A stretch of DNA of 64,000 bases from positions 1-64,000 of the forward strand of contig CANJGB010000010.1 in assembly GCA_947473805.1 (NCBI GenBank), written 5' to 3'. Under the pieces are notes generated by a model that worked only from the letters and a program-made list of their open reading frames with translations, was not told the DNA's origin and made no database searches. The DNA is from Alphaproteobacteria bacterium (GTDB lineage: Bacteria; Pseudomonadota; Alphaproteobacteria; Ferrovibrionales; Ferrovibrionaceae). The translations under genes and the position numbers were made by a program. Shown here piece after piece: positions 41,889-50,764 of the stretch; the stretch's first letter is position 1; each line of letters starts with the position of its first letter.

Positions 41889-42492
41889 CTATGGCGCGGG
41901 TAACGTCAAATCGGTATGCGTTGCTCTTGAACGCATTGGGGCCGCCCCTTTTCTGACGGCGAATCCATCTGATCTAGCCGGGGCTGACCGTATTATTCTA
42001 CCAGGCGTGGGCGCGGCGGGGCATGCAATTCAGAGCCTCCGCCGAAGCGGCTTTGCCGATGCACTCGAGCGGCGCGTGCGCCGCGACGGTGTGCCGATGC
42101 TCGGTATCTGCGTCGGCATGCAGGTTCTGGCGGAGAGGCTGTTTGAACTTGGTGAGCACAAAGGCTTGGGCTGGGTGGCCGGCGATGTGCGGGCATTGAG
42201 CAATCTCGGTGTTTCCAAACTCCGGATTCCGCACACAGGCTGGAACGATATTCTTCCCGCCGCCGAGAATGATGCCGCGTTGGGGCGGTCGACGCGTGAG
42301 CGTCTTTTCTATTTCAATCACGGTTTCGCGCTGCATGCCGACGATTGCACCGTTTCTGCCCGGGTCGAATACGGCCAGAAATTGGTGGCGGCGTTACGAT
42401 TCGACAGTATCTGGGCGGTTCAATTCCACCCGGAAAAAAGCCAACAGAACGGTCTGCGACTGCTCGCGGCCTTTGCCGACTGGCAGCCCTGA
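41869..42492 (+). CDS. hisH: HisH-type glutamine amidotransferase subunit serving the sugar amidotransferase
   Basis: 207 residues of class I glutaminase with the complete triad: C81 (GICVGMQ), H187 and E189 (QFHPEKSQ). IHVVDYGAGNVKSV and LPGVGAAGHAI are HisH-like. It sits between the amidotransferase and a modified hisF and away from any his operon gene, so it most likely releases ammonia from glutamine for amidino-group formation, as the WbpG/HisH2/HisF2 set does in Pseudomonas O-antigen clusters. ATG 41869 lies within the previous gene. Confidence 0.88.
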   Translation: MRIHVVDYGAGNVKSVCVALERIGAAPFLTANPSDLAGADRIILPGVGAAGHAIQSLRRSGFADALERRVRRDGVPMLGICVGMQVLAERLFELGEHKGLGWVAGDVRALSNLGVSKLRIPHTGWNDILPAAENDAALGRSTRERLFYFNHGFALHADDCTVSARVEYGQKLVAALRFDSIWAVQFHPEKSQQNGLRLLAAFADWQP

Positions 42493-42495
42493 GAC

Positions 42496-43251
42496 ATGTT
42501 GCGAAACAGGCTCATCCCCAGTCTGCTTATTTCGCGTCGCCGGTTGGTAAAGGGTGTTCGCTTTGCCGATCACCGCGATGCCGGGTCACCGGGCACCACC
42601 GCGAGGGCCCACAGTGCGCAAGGCGCCGATGAACTGCTGGTCCTCGATATCGACGCCGACCGCGAGGGGCGTGGTCCCGATCTTTCCGCGTTGGCGGACG
42701 TTGTGACAGAGGTGCAGGTACCGTTGACGGTTGGTGGCGGCATTCGAGACGAACGGGCTGCCGCCGCCTGTTTTGAGGCGGGGGCCGACAAAATCTGTCT
42801 AACCACGACGGCGCTCGATCAGCCCGATCTGATCGACCGGCTGGCCAAGGTTTACGGCGCGCAGGCGGTCATGGTCGGTATCGACCTGTATGAGAACGAT
42901 GACGGACATCAGCTCTACGACTATCGGGCTAAGGCCTGCATGCCGGGCAGAAACTGGCTCTCATGGCTCGACGAGGCGGTAGACCGGGGAGCCGGTGAAA
43001 TACACCTTGCGTCGGTCAATCGCGAGGGCACGCGCGCGGGCTACGATCTTGCCGCTCACGGGAAGGCGCGCGATCGCGTGGTGGTGCCGCTGATTCTGGA
43101 CGGCGGGGCCGGTACCCTAGATCACCTGGCCGAGGCGATGGGGGCCGGAGCCGATGCGCTGGCCATGGGCACGATGCTGGTCTTTTCTGACAACAACATC
43201 GTCAAACTGAAGCGCTTTCTGGCCGGCGCTGGCTTTCCGATGCGTATCTGA
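42496..43251 (+). CDS. hisF: HisF-type cyclase homologue lacking the histidine-pathway aspartates
   Basis: 251 residues of (beta/alpha)8 HisF fold with VGGGIRDERAA and LILDGGAGTLDHL. In HisF, D11 and D130 are catalytic. Position 11 is Leu here (LIPSLLIS for the usual IACLDV), D130 is kept (VGIDLYE) and the D176 equivalent is Asn175 (SVNREGTRAGYD). The barrel can probably still dock HisH and channel ammonia but not make IGP. Three bases after hisH, and its stop overlaps the next start (TGATG). Confidence 0.85.
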   Translation: MLRNRLIPSLLISRRRLVKGVRFADHRDAGSPGTTARAHSAQGADELLVLDIDADREGRGPDLSALADVVTEVQVPLTVGGGIRDERAAAACFEAGADKICLTTTALDQPDLIDRLAKVYGAQAVMVGIDLYENDDGHQLYDYRAKACMPGRNWLSWLDEAVDRGAGEIHLASVNREGTRAGYDLAAHGKARDRVVVPLILDGGAGTLDHLAEAMGAGADALAMGTMLVFSDNNIVKLKRFLAGAGFPMRI

Positions 43252-43781
43252 TGCTGCCGGAACTCGTTACGCCACGCATGATCCTCCGGCAAATCGTTCC
43301 GGCTGATGCCGCGGGGCCGTACTTACAATGGATGAACGATATTGAAGTCGTACGCTGGCTGGAGGCGCGGGGGCGCGTCTACACGAGGGATGACTTGATT
43401 TCATTCATCCGCATCCATACCGAGGACCGACGCTTTCACTTCTTCGCCATGACATTGCGAGACGGCCATTCGCATATCGGCAACATCAAGCTGGGTCCGG
43501 TGGATTCGGTCAATCGGCGCGCAGACCTCGGCATAATTGTGGGCGAGCGTGCAGCCTGGGGCCGCGGCTATGCCCGTGAGGCGATCAGCGCGGTGACGGA
43601 CTATGCTTTCGGCAAGCTGGGCCTGCACAAGGTCACGGCCGGATGCTACGGCGCGAACGAGGGCTCGCGCCGGGCCTTCCTGGCGGCTGGGTTCACCCAC
43701 GAAGGTACCCGTAAAGGCCAGTTCTGGGATGGCCCTGCGTGGCAGGACGAATTGTTGTTCGGACGGCTGGCCGCGCAATGA
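43251..43781 (+). CDS. GNAT N-acetyltransferase (RimJ/RimL type)
   Basis: 176 residues. LVTPRMILRQIVPADA, HIGNIKLGPVDSVNRRADLGI and GRGYAREAISAVTDYAFGKLGLHKV (with the pyrophosphate-binding loop) and NEGSRRAFLAAGF are typical. In a nonulosonic acid cluster it is a good candidate for the PseH step (4-amino acetylation), although PseG also carries a GNAT domain here. Acyl donor could also be formyl-free acetyl-CoA only; other acyl groups cannot be excluded. Overlaps both neighbours. Confidence 0.85.
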   Translation: MLPELVTPRMILRQIVPADAAGPYLQWMNDIEVVRWLEARGRVYTRDDLISFIRIHTEDRRFHFFAMTLRDGHSHIGNIKLGPVDSVNRRADLGIIVGERAAWGRGYAREAISAVTDYAFGKLGLHKVTAGCYGANEGSRRAFLAAGFTHEGTRKGQFWDGPAWQDELLFGRLAAQ

Positions 43782-44743
43782 CGGAAGCGGTTGCCGTTCT
43801 GGGCTTGGGTTCCATCGGCTTGCGGCACGCGCGCAACCTGCGGTCTCTTGGGGTATCCGTCATTGGCTTCGATCCGCTACCTGCGCGCCGCGATCTTGTC
43901 GCCGCCGAGGGCATGGCGACGGCTCGCAGCCGGGATGAGGCCATCGACGGTTCGCGCGCCGTGGTGGTTGCAACACCCAATCTGCTTCATCTCACCGATC
44001 TTGCCGCTGCGGTGGACGCAGGCCGGCACGTATTCATCGAGAAGCCGCTGGCGCACACGACCGTTGGAGTGGCAGATATTTTGGCGCGGGCTCGCGCGAA
44101 GCACCTTGTCGTCTTCGCTGGGCTCATGTTGCGTTGGCACCCCGCCGTGACCTGGGCCGCGGCGCGCATCAATGACGGCGCGTTGGGAGAGCTCCTTTGG
44201 GGGCGCTCGATCTGCGCCAGCCATTTGCCGTCTTGGCGGCCGGGGCAGGATCATCGCGTAGGCTACGCGTCCGATCAGAAGACCGGCGGCGTACTATTCG
44301 ACGTGATCCATGAATTCGACCTGCTGCACCATCTGCTGGGTGCCTATCGGGTGGCCACATGTACAGTCCGATGTACGGGTCGCCTCGGCATTCCGAGCGA
44401 CGACCTTGCTGATGCCGTTCTTGCGCACGCGGGCGGCGCGCAGTCGTCGCTTCATGTCGACTACTTGACCCCGGTGCCTGTCCGCGTCACCGACGTGACT
44501 GGAACGCTGGGGCGTCTTTCCATCGACCTGATCGCGCGTAGTGCGACGTTTTGGCGCGCCGGTAGCGTCCCTGAATTGACCAACTTCGTCGGCAGCTATG
44601 ATGAAGATTACGTTGCCGAGATGCGCGATTTCATGGCCTGCATGGCCGGAGAAAAAGTACCCCGCTGCAGTGGAGAAGAGGCGTTGACCGTGTTGGAACA
44701 GATCGTCGATGCGCGGCGTATCGCCACGCTGCCCGCGGCATGA
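43778..44743 (+). CDS. Gfo/Idh/MocA-like oxidoreductase
   Basis: 321 residues. VAVLGLGSIGLRHARNLRSLG, VVVATPNLLHLTDLAAA, FIEKPLAHT, and GGVLFDVIHEFDLLHHLLG in the second domain with its conserved D-x-x-H equivalent. ATG 43778 overlaps the GNAT stop (ATGA); the next gene overlaps in the same way. Probably forms or removes a keto group on a sugar before transamination by the fused enzyme encoded next. Confidence 0.85.
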   Translation: MTEAVAVLGLGSIGLRHARNLRSLGVSVIGFDPLPARRDLVAAEGMATARSRDEAIDGSRAVVVATPNLLHLTDLAAAVDAGRHVFIEKPLAHTTVGVADILARARAKHLVVFAGLMLRWHPAVTWAAARINDGALGELLWGRSICASHLPSWRPGQDHRVGYASDQKTGGVLFDVIHEFDLLHHLLGAYRVATCTVRCTGRLGIPSDDLADAVLAHAGGAQSSLHVDYLTPVPVRVTDVTGTLGRLSIDLIARSATFWRAGSVPELTNFVGSYDEDYVAEMRDFMACMAGEKVPRCSGEEALTVLEQIVDARRIATLPAA

Positions 44744-46773
44744 CTACCGTCGCCATCATCCAGGCGCGGATGGGGTCCTCACGCCTTCCCGGCAAGGTGC
44801 TGCGCCTGCTGAGAGGCCGGCCTGTACTCGAGTGGGTCGTCAGTGCCGCGCGCGCTGCGCCCGGTGTAGATAAGGTGGTCGTTGCAACATCTGTGTCAGC
44901 CGCTGACGACGCGGTCCAAGGCTGGGCCGATGGGCAGGGCGTTGCCTGTTTCCGCGGTTCGGAAGGAGATGTTCTTGACCGCTTTCTTGGTGCGGCCCGT
45001 GCGGCTTCCGCGACGGTTGTCGTCCGTCTCACCGCGGATTGTCCGCTGCTTGATCCTGCGGTCATCGGGCAGGTGGTCTTGCGCCTCGAACAGGGCAGTT
45101 CCGATTATGTCAGCAACTGCGACCCACCGACCTGGCCCGATGGTCTCGATGTAGAGGCATTCACCATGGCGGCTTTGGAAGAAGCCGCGCGAGATGCCAC
45201 CCGCGCATCAGACCGCGAACATGTAACACCATTTCTGCGCAACAATCGCACTCGTTTCAGGGTCGATAACCTGACCTGTCCCGTTCCCCATCTTGAGGGG
45301 CTGCGGTGGACGCTTGACGACGAGGCGGACTGGAGGCGCATCAGCGCGATCGTTGAGCGACTTGCGTCTGACAGCCCACCAGGTTTCGTCGCGACCGCGC
45401 GCGCTGCCGCTGGCGTGCCGCCCGAAGTTGCGGCGCTGCGTAACGAGGGACTGGCCGCGTCAATCGCTGCCGACCAGCCGCTCGCGACGACCTCATTTGA
45501 TCGTTCGACCGCGCTGCTTGCCCGCGCCGAACAGGTGATACCCCTGGGCTCGCAGACGTTTTCGAAAAGCCGAATTCAGTATCCGGTCGGCGCCGCGCCG
45601 CTCTTCCTCACTCACGGCCACAGGGGCCGGGTGTGGGATGTGGACGGCAATGAGTATGTCGATCTTGTTAGTGGGCTTTTGCCAGTGGTGCTCGGATACC
45701 GGGACCCGGACGTCGACTACGCCATCCGCCAGCAGCTCGACCGTGGCATATCGTTCAGTCTGGCGACCGACCTCGAAGTTGAGCTTGCGGAGCGCCTGCG
45801 ACGACACATTCCGTGCGCCGAGATGGTGCGTTACGGAAAGAACGGCACCGATGCAACTAGCGCCGCGGTTCGCCTCGCCCGTGCCTACACCGGGCGCGAA
45901 CGGGTGGCGGTCTGCGGCTATCATGGGTGGCAGGATTGGTATATCGGTTCAACGACGCGGCATCTCGGCGTTCCGAATGCGGTGCGCGAGCTGACTGACG
46001 TCCTTCCCTATGGCGACTTGGCGTCCGTCGAGCGGTTGCTTGAAACGCGCAAGGGAGAGATCGCGGCGCTGGTCATAGAACCGACCAATGTCGTGGCGCC
46101 GCCTGATGGCTATCTGGCGGGCTTGCGTGATTTGTTGCACCGGCATGGCGCGCTCCTGGTTTTTGACGAGGTCATCACGGGATTCCGTTGGTCGCTCGGC
46201 GGCGCGCAGGTTGTCTACGGCGTAACGCCCGACCTTGCCGCATTCGGCAAGGCGATGGGAAACGGCATGCCGATTTCGGCGGTGGTCGGCCGAGCCGATA
46301 TCATGCGCCGAATGGAGGACATCTTCTTTTCGGGGACCTTTGGCGGCGAGGCTCTCTCGCTTGCCGCTTCGATAGCCACGATCGACAAGCTCGAGCGCGA
46401 GCATGTCATTGAGTACCTCTGGTTCTACGGCGCTCGATTGCAGCAGGCGACGCAGGAGCGGATAGACGCGCATGGCCTCGCGAACGTTATCGAGCATGTC
46501 GGGCAGTCGCCGTGGCACATCCTGAATATAAAGGACCATGAAAGCGCCCCCAAGGAAGCGATAAAAACCCTGTTCCTGCAGGAAATATTCTGTGGTGGCG
46601 TGCTGATGAGTGGCGGCCACAACGTGTGCTGGGCACATGACGAGCGCGATCTCGCGCGTACTGTAGCCGCCTATGACCGCGCTTGCGCTGCGGTGGCCGA
46701 GGCGCTGAAGTGCGGCGGCTTGGCCGAACGGCTGGGCAACCGCATACTGCGACCCGTTTTCTCGGTGCGTTGA
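44740..46773 (+). CDS. Fusion: SpsF-type cytidylyltransferase + class III PLP aminotransferase
   Basis: 677 residues. Residues 1-240 are an SpsF/CMP-NeuAc-synthetase-like nucleotidyltransferase (IIQARMGSSRLPGKVL, FRGSEGDVLDRF, TADCPLLDP). Residues about 255-677 are a glutamate-1-semialdehyde-aminomutase-like aminotransferase: YHGW (394-397), D476 in FDEVITGFR binding the PLP nitrogen, and Schiff-base K504 in AFGKAMGNGMP. The frame is continuous with no internal stop. These activities are normally on separate proteins. The fusion may couple amination of a sugar to its nucleotide activation. Confidence 0.88.
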   Translation: MTTVAIIQARMGSSRLPGKVLRLLRGRPVLEWVVSAARAAPGVDKVVVATSVSAADDAVQGWADGQGVACFRGSEGDVLDRFLGAARAASATVVVRLTADCPLLDPAVIGQVVLRLEQGSSDYVSNCDPPTWPDGLDVEAFTMAALEEAARDATRASDREHVTPFLRNNRTRFRVDNLTCPVPHLEGLRWTLDDEADWRRISAIVERLASDSPPGFVATARAAAGVPPEVAALRNEGLAASIAADQPLATTSFDRSTALLARAEQVIPLGSQTFSKSRIQYPVGAAPLFLTHGHRGRVWDVDGNEYVDLVSGLLPVVLGYRDPDVDYAIRQQLDRGISFSLATDLEVELAERLRRHIPCAEMVRYGKNGTDATSAAVRLARAYTGRERVAVCGYHGWQDWYIGSTTRHLGVPNAVRELTDVLPYGDLASVERLLETRKGEIAALVIEPTNVVAPPDGYLAGLRDLLHRHGALLVFDEVITGFRWSLGGAQVVYGVTPDLAAFGKAMGNGMPISAVVGRADIMRRMEDIFFSGTFGGEALSLAASIATIDKLEREHVIEYLWFYGARLQQATQERIDAHGLANVIEHVGQSPWHILNIKDHESAPKEAIKTLFLQEIFCGGVLMSGGHNVCWAHDERDLARTVAAYDRACAAVAEALKCGGLAERLGNRILRPVFSVR

Positions 46774-46774
46774 G

Positions 46775-47968
46775 GTGAACAAGCCGGTGTTCCTGCCGTA
46801 CGGTCGTCAGTGGATCGAGGATGACGACGTTGCGGCCGTGGCCAAGGTGCTTACCGGCGAATTTCTGACGACGGGACCGGCGGTCGCAAGCTTCGAGGCG
46901 GCCTTCGCCAGCAAGGTAGGGGCGCCCTACGCGGCGAGCTGTTCGTCGGGAACTGCCGGTCTCCACCTTGCAATGCTCGCGCTGGGTATAGGCGCGGGGG
47001 ACGTGGTAATTTCGCCGGCGATAACCTTCGTCGCGACCGCCAATGCCGCGCGCTATGTCGGGGCCGATGTCGTTTTTGCCGATTGCGATCCGGAAACCGG
47101 ACTTATGCGTCCGCAAGATCTATCCGACGCGCTTCGCAGAGTGCCTGCCAACCGGCGTGCACGATGCGTGAATGTCGTCCACATGTGCGGTCAGCCGGCC
47201 GACATGGGCGCAATCGCCGATTTGGCCAGAAAGCACGGCCTGTATATCGTCGAGGATGCGTGCCACGCGATCGGTGCGCGCTTCGGCGACCACCTTGTAG
47301 GTGCCTGCCACGTGTCGGATATGGCGGTATTCTCGCTGCATCCCGTTAAATTGATCGCAATGGGCGAAGGTGGCGTTGTGACGACGCGAGATCCCGAACT
47401 GCACCGGCGCCTGAAACTGCTGTCCAGCCATGGCTTGGTGCGTGACCCCGCGCATTTTGAGGACGCGGCGGGGTTCGACGCTTCCGGTTCGCCAAATCCC
47501 TGGTATTACGAAATGCCAGAGATCGGCTTCAATTACCGAGCCCCGGATATCCTTTGCGCGCTGGGTGAGTCCCAGCTTAAAAAGACCGAACGCTTCCTTG
47601 AGCGTCGCGAAACGCTGGCGCGTCGCTATGACCGCGCGCTGTCGCCGCTTTCCGCGTTGATACGGCCACTAGAACGGCTGGCCGGCCGCTCGTCGGGCTG
47701 GCACCTGTATGCGGTTTTGATCGACTTTCAGCGCTTGGAACTCTCTCGCGCACAACTGATGGCCCGACTGCGCGACGACTATGGCGTCGGTACCCAGGTT
47801 CACTACATTCCAGTAAACCGACAGCCCTACTACCGGTCGCTTTACGGCTACGACCCGCTGCCGGGCGCGGAAAGCTACTATGCGCGAACGCTTTCATTGC
47901 CATTGTTTCCCGCCATGCATGACCGCGACGTGGATCGTGTCGTCGATGCCCTCAAACAGTGTCTATGA
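46775..47968 (+). CDS. pseC: UDP-4-amino-4,6-dideoxy-N-acetyl-altrosamine transaminase, PseC
   Basis: 397 residues of DegT/DnrJ/EryC1 type. FLPYGRQWIEDDDVAAV, the PLP-phosphate SGTAGLHLA, VEDACHAIGA and Schiff-base K192 in FSLHPVKLIAMGEGG match PseC closely. It aminates C4 of the PseB product with glutamate as donor. Start GTG 46775 lies one base after the fused gene stop (TGAGGTG). The stop overlaps the pseG start. Confidence 0.9.
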   Translation: MNKPVFLPYGRQWIEDDDVAAVAKVLTGEFLTTGPAVASFEAAFASKVGAPYAASCSSGTAGLHLAMLALGIGAGDVVISPAITFVATANAARYVGADVVFADCDPETGLMRPQDLSDALRRVPANRRARCVNVVHMCGQPADMGAIADLARKHGLYIVEDACHAIGARFGDHLVGACHVSDMAVFSLHPVKLIAMGEGGVVTTRDPELHRRLKLLSSHGLVRDPAHFEDAAGFDASGSPNPWYYEMPEIGFNYRAPDILCALGESQLKKTERFLERRETLARRYDRALSPLSALIRPLERLAGRSSGWHLYAVLIDFQRLELSRAQLMARLRDDYGVGTQVHYIPVNRQPYYRSLYGYDPLPGAESYYARTLSLPLFPAMHDRDVDRVVDALKQCL

Positions 47969-49401
47969 CGCTATCCGCAGTACTACGCTGCGCGGCATCG
48001 CCATCGACGGGTGGGGGGCACGTCATCCGCTGCCTCGCGATTGCGGAACTAGCGGCGCACATGGGGTGGGAGTGCTCATTCCTCTCGCCGCCGGAATCTG
48101 CTGCCGTGGTGCCGCAGATGCGGTCGTTCCGCCGGATCGACGCGCCCCCCTCGCATGCCGATATTGTAGTGGTGGACGATTATCAGACAGGCCTTCTCTG
48201 GGAAAGTTCATCCCGCGCCTGGGCCGGGCGCGTTGTCGTGATCGATGATTTCGCCGTGCGGAAACACGACTGTGACCTACTTGTCGATTCGAGCCCGATC
48301 CGCAACCCCTTTGACTACGGTCCGTGGGTGCCGGCAGGGACAAGAGTAATGACGGGTCCGGCGTTCGCGCCGTTGCGTGACCAGTATCGGCGGGCGCGAC
48401 CGGGGGCCCTGCATCGGCGCCAGAGCGCCGGAATTCGCAACGTACTCATAAACTTCGGTGCCAGCGATCCCTTGGGGCGGGCGGTGCTGGCTGCGCAGGC
48501 GACGCTCTCGGCGCTCCCTGATGCGACGGTTACCGTAGTCGCTGGTGCCGGTTCGCCGCACCGTCGGGCACTGGACGATATTGCGGCGGAGGCGCCGGCG
48601 CGGTTTCGCATCCTAGATGCCGTAGCGGACATGGCGGCACTTATGGCGGAGGCAGACGTGGCAATTGGGGCGGCGGGGCACAGTTCGTGGGAACGTTGTG
48701 CTCTCGGTCTGCCGACAATCGTACTGCCGACCGCCGACAATCAGCGCGACAACCTTAAGGCGCTGGTGTCGGCAGGCGCGGCTGAGCATGTCGATGATGC
48801 GCATGTTTCCGTCGACGGGATCGCACGGAAACTGAAGGTTTTAGCGGGAGATCCCGAGCGATTGACGGCGCTCTCCAGGAACGCTGCGCAACTTTGCGAT
48901 GGCCGTGGCGCTATCCGCATCGTCGTTGCTGCACTGTCTGCCAGACAGTCGGCCCGAAATGGAAAGTTCGTTGCGCTCAGGCCGGCGGAGGCCGCCGACG
49001 CAAAGCAGTTGTTTGCGTGGCAGACCGACGAGCAAACGCGCCGGTTCTTCCGGAATCCACGGGCACCCACTTGGAGCGAACACGAGCTCTGGCTTGGGCA
49101 AGTGTTGGAGGACCCGTCGCAATTTCTTTTTCTCGTTGAGTGCGGCGGCCTCCCTGCCGGTTCTGTTCGGCTGGTGGAAATTCCCCGCGGATTGAGTGAG
49201 GTGTCAATTTATGTCGCGCCTGGGATGTATCGCGGTGGAATAGGCAAGGCGGCTCTGAACCTGCTTCGTCGCCTGTTTCCCCGCAAGATATTCAGCGCGG
49301 ACGTTCTCGCTGGCAACGATGCATCCGCGGCACTCTTTCTGGGCTCGGGATATTGCCGGGAAAGCAGCGGCATGTACGTGCAACACCCGCCACAGGGTTG
49401 A
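47965..49401 (+). CDS. pseG: PseG UDP-sugar hydrolase fused to GNAT acetyltransferase
   Basis: 478 residues. The N-terminal GT-B-like PseG part (1-330) has STGGGHVIRCLAIAELA with the catalytic-type H19, VVVDDYQTG, FGASDPLG and GAAGHSSWERCALGLP. From about 335 a GNAT domain follows (FVALRPAEAADAKQLFAWQ, GMYRGGIGKAALNLL, NDASAALFLGSGY), replacing a separate PseH. PseG removes UDP from the altrosamine derivative. ATG 47965 overlaps the pseC stop (ATGA); GTG 47959 is a weaker choice. Confidence 0.9.
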   Translation: MTLSAVLRCAASPSTGGGHVIRCLAIAELAAHMGWECSFLSPPESAAVVPQMRSFRRIDAPPSHADIVVVDDYQTGLLWESSSRAWAGRVVVIDDFAVRKHDCDLLVDSSPIRNPFDYGPWVPAGTRVMTGPAFAPLRDQYRRARPGALHRRQSAGIRNVLINFGASDPLGRAVLAAQATLSALPDATVTVVAGAGSPHRRALDDIAAEAPARFRILDAVADMAALMAEADVAIGAAGHSSWERCALGLPTIVLPTADNQRDNLKALVSAGAAEHVDDAHVSVDGIARKLKVLAGDPERLTALSRNAAQLCDGRGAIRIVVAALSARQSARNGKFVALRPAEAADAKQLFAWQTDEQTRRFFRNPRAPTWSEHELWLGQVLEDPSQFLFLVECGGLPAGSVRLVEIPRGLSEVSIYVAPGMYRGGIGKAALNLLRRLFPRKIFSADVLAGNDASAALFLGSGYCRESSGMYVQHPPQG

Positions 49402-50081
49402 CCTTGCTTTTTGCCGTCGCGACCATAAAACCGTGGAACGTTGCTCAGTTTCATCGCCGGGTGCCGGAATTTCCCGGCGAATGGCGGTTGCTGGAGACGC
49501 CGGCGGCGCTCGAGGCATTCGCGGCCAGCGAACGGCCACGGTATATTTTCTTTCCCCACTGGTCATGGCGTGTGCCGGCGGCGCTGCTGAACCAGCATAA
49601 CTGCGTTTGTTTTCACATGACGGATCTGCCTTTCGGGCGTGGCGGCAGCCCGTTGCAGAACCTGATCGCGACCGGGCGACGGGAAACGAAGATTTCGGCG
49701 CTTAGAATGGTCGAGGAGCTCGACGCCGGCGACATTTACCTAAAGCGCCCTCTCGATCTTTCGGGCTCGGCGCAGCAGATCTACGAGCGCGCGGCGGGGA
49801 TTGTGTATGAGATGATTGGTGAAATGGCCCGGACCGACCCAGCACCAATACCCCAGTTGGGCGAGGTGACGACGTTCCACCGACGCCGCCCGGAGCAAAG
49901 CCTCCTGCCGGACAGCGGTGAACTTGGCCGCCTATACGACCACATACGCATGCTCGACGCCGAAACCTACCCACATGCTTTCGTCGAACACGGTGAGTTT
50001 CGCCTAGAGTTTTCCGACGCCGAACTTGAAGACGGCAGATTGAGTGCGAAGGTGACGATGAGCCGCAGGCCGCAGCGATGA
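49398..50081 (+). CDS. Formyltransferase-like enzyme
   Basis: 227 residues with a divergent Fmt/sugar N-formyltransferase core: NCVCFHMTDLPFGRGGSPLQNLI supplies the N...H pair and LDAGDIYLKRPLDLSGSAQ the Asp. The usual HPSLLP loop is replaced by HMTDLPFG, as in a subset of glycan-associated members. Start TTG 49398 overlaps the pseG stop (TTGA). The C-terminal part (FRLEFSDAELEDGRLSAKVTM) is a short beta domain. Likely N-formylates an amino group on the nonulosonic acid precursor. Confidence 0.72.
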   Translation: MTLLFAVATIKPWNVAQFHRRVPEFPGEWRLLETPAALEAFAASERPRYIFFPHWSWRVPAALLNQHNCVCFHMTDLPFGRGGSPLQNLIATGRRETKISALRMVEELDAGDIYLKRPLDLSGSAQQIYERAAGIVYEMIGEMARTDPAPIPQLGEVTTFHRRRPEQSLLPDSGELGRLYDHIRMLDAETYPHAFVEHGEFRLEFSDAELEDGRLSAKVTMSRRPQR

Positions 50082-50764
50082 CCGACGTGCAAAAGGACAG
50101 GATACTTGTCGTGGCGGCTCATCCCGACGACGAGGTTCTAGGCTGTGGAGGCGCCGTCGCACGCCATGTCGACGAGGGATGCACCGTCGATGTTGTCATC
50201 GTCGCGGAGGGTGCCCTGTCGCGGGCCGATGCGACTTCCGCCGATGTCGAAAGCCTGAAACTGGCGGCGGCCAAAGCGGCGCACTTGCTGGGGGCCAACG
50301 GGCCGACGTTCCTCGGACTGCCGGACAATCGGCTGGATACGGTGCCGCTGCTCGACGTAGTTCAACACGTCGAGCGAATTGTAGGCGAGTTGAGACCGAC
50401 GATTGTTTACACCCATCACGCTGGCGATCTGAACATCGATCATCAGGTTGTACATCGTGCCGTCGTTTCGGCCTGCCGTCCGATACCCGGGCAATCAATC
50501 AGAACGATCCGGACATTCGAAACGGTGTCCAGTACGGAATGGTCGTTCGGAGTCGGCCTGCCCTTTGTGCCGACACTGTTTGTGGATATATCAGCAGCGC
50601 TTGAACGAAAACTGGCCGCACTCGAAGCCTATCACAGCGAGATGAGGGATTTCCCACATCCTCGCTCGGCAGATAATGTCAGAGCCTTGGCCCATCTTCG
50701 TGGCGCGACGGCAGGACTGCGAGCGGCCGAGGCGTTCATGACGGTGAGGGACGTGATCAGATGA
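50078..50764 (+). CDS. PIG-L family N-deacetylase
   Basis: 228 residues. AAHPDDEVLGCGG (metal-binding HPDDE at 15-19) and THHAGDLNIDHQVVH provide the zinc ligands and catalytic Asp of the LmbE/PIG-L fold. SADNVRALAHLRGATAGLRAAEAF is the usual C-terminal helix. These enzymes remove acetyl from GlcNAc-type amines. Placed directly after a formyltransferase (ATGA overlap) it suggests that an acetyl is replaced by formyl. Confidence 0.88.
   Translation: MTDVQKDRILVVAAHPDDEVLGCGGAVARHVDEGCTVDVVIVAEGALSRADATSADVESLKLAAAKAAHLLGANGPTFLGLPDNRLDTVPLLDVVQHVERIVGELRPTIVYTHHAGDLNIDHQVVHRAVVSACRPIPGQSIRTIRTFETVSSTEWSFGVGLPFVPTLFVDISAALERKLAALEAYHSEMRDFPHPRSADNVRALAHLRGATAGLRAAEAFMTVRDVIR

Noticed and set aside
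41869-43251. HisH/HisF as part of histidine biosynthesis
   Set aside because: No other his gene nearby, HisF lacks D11 and D176, and an amidotransferase overlaps them; a sugar-amidination role fits better.
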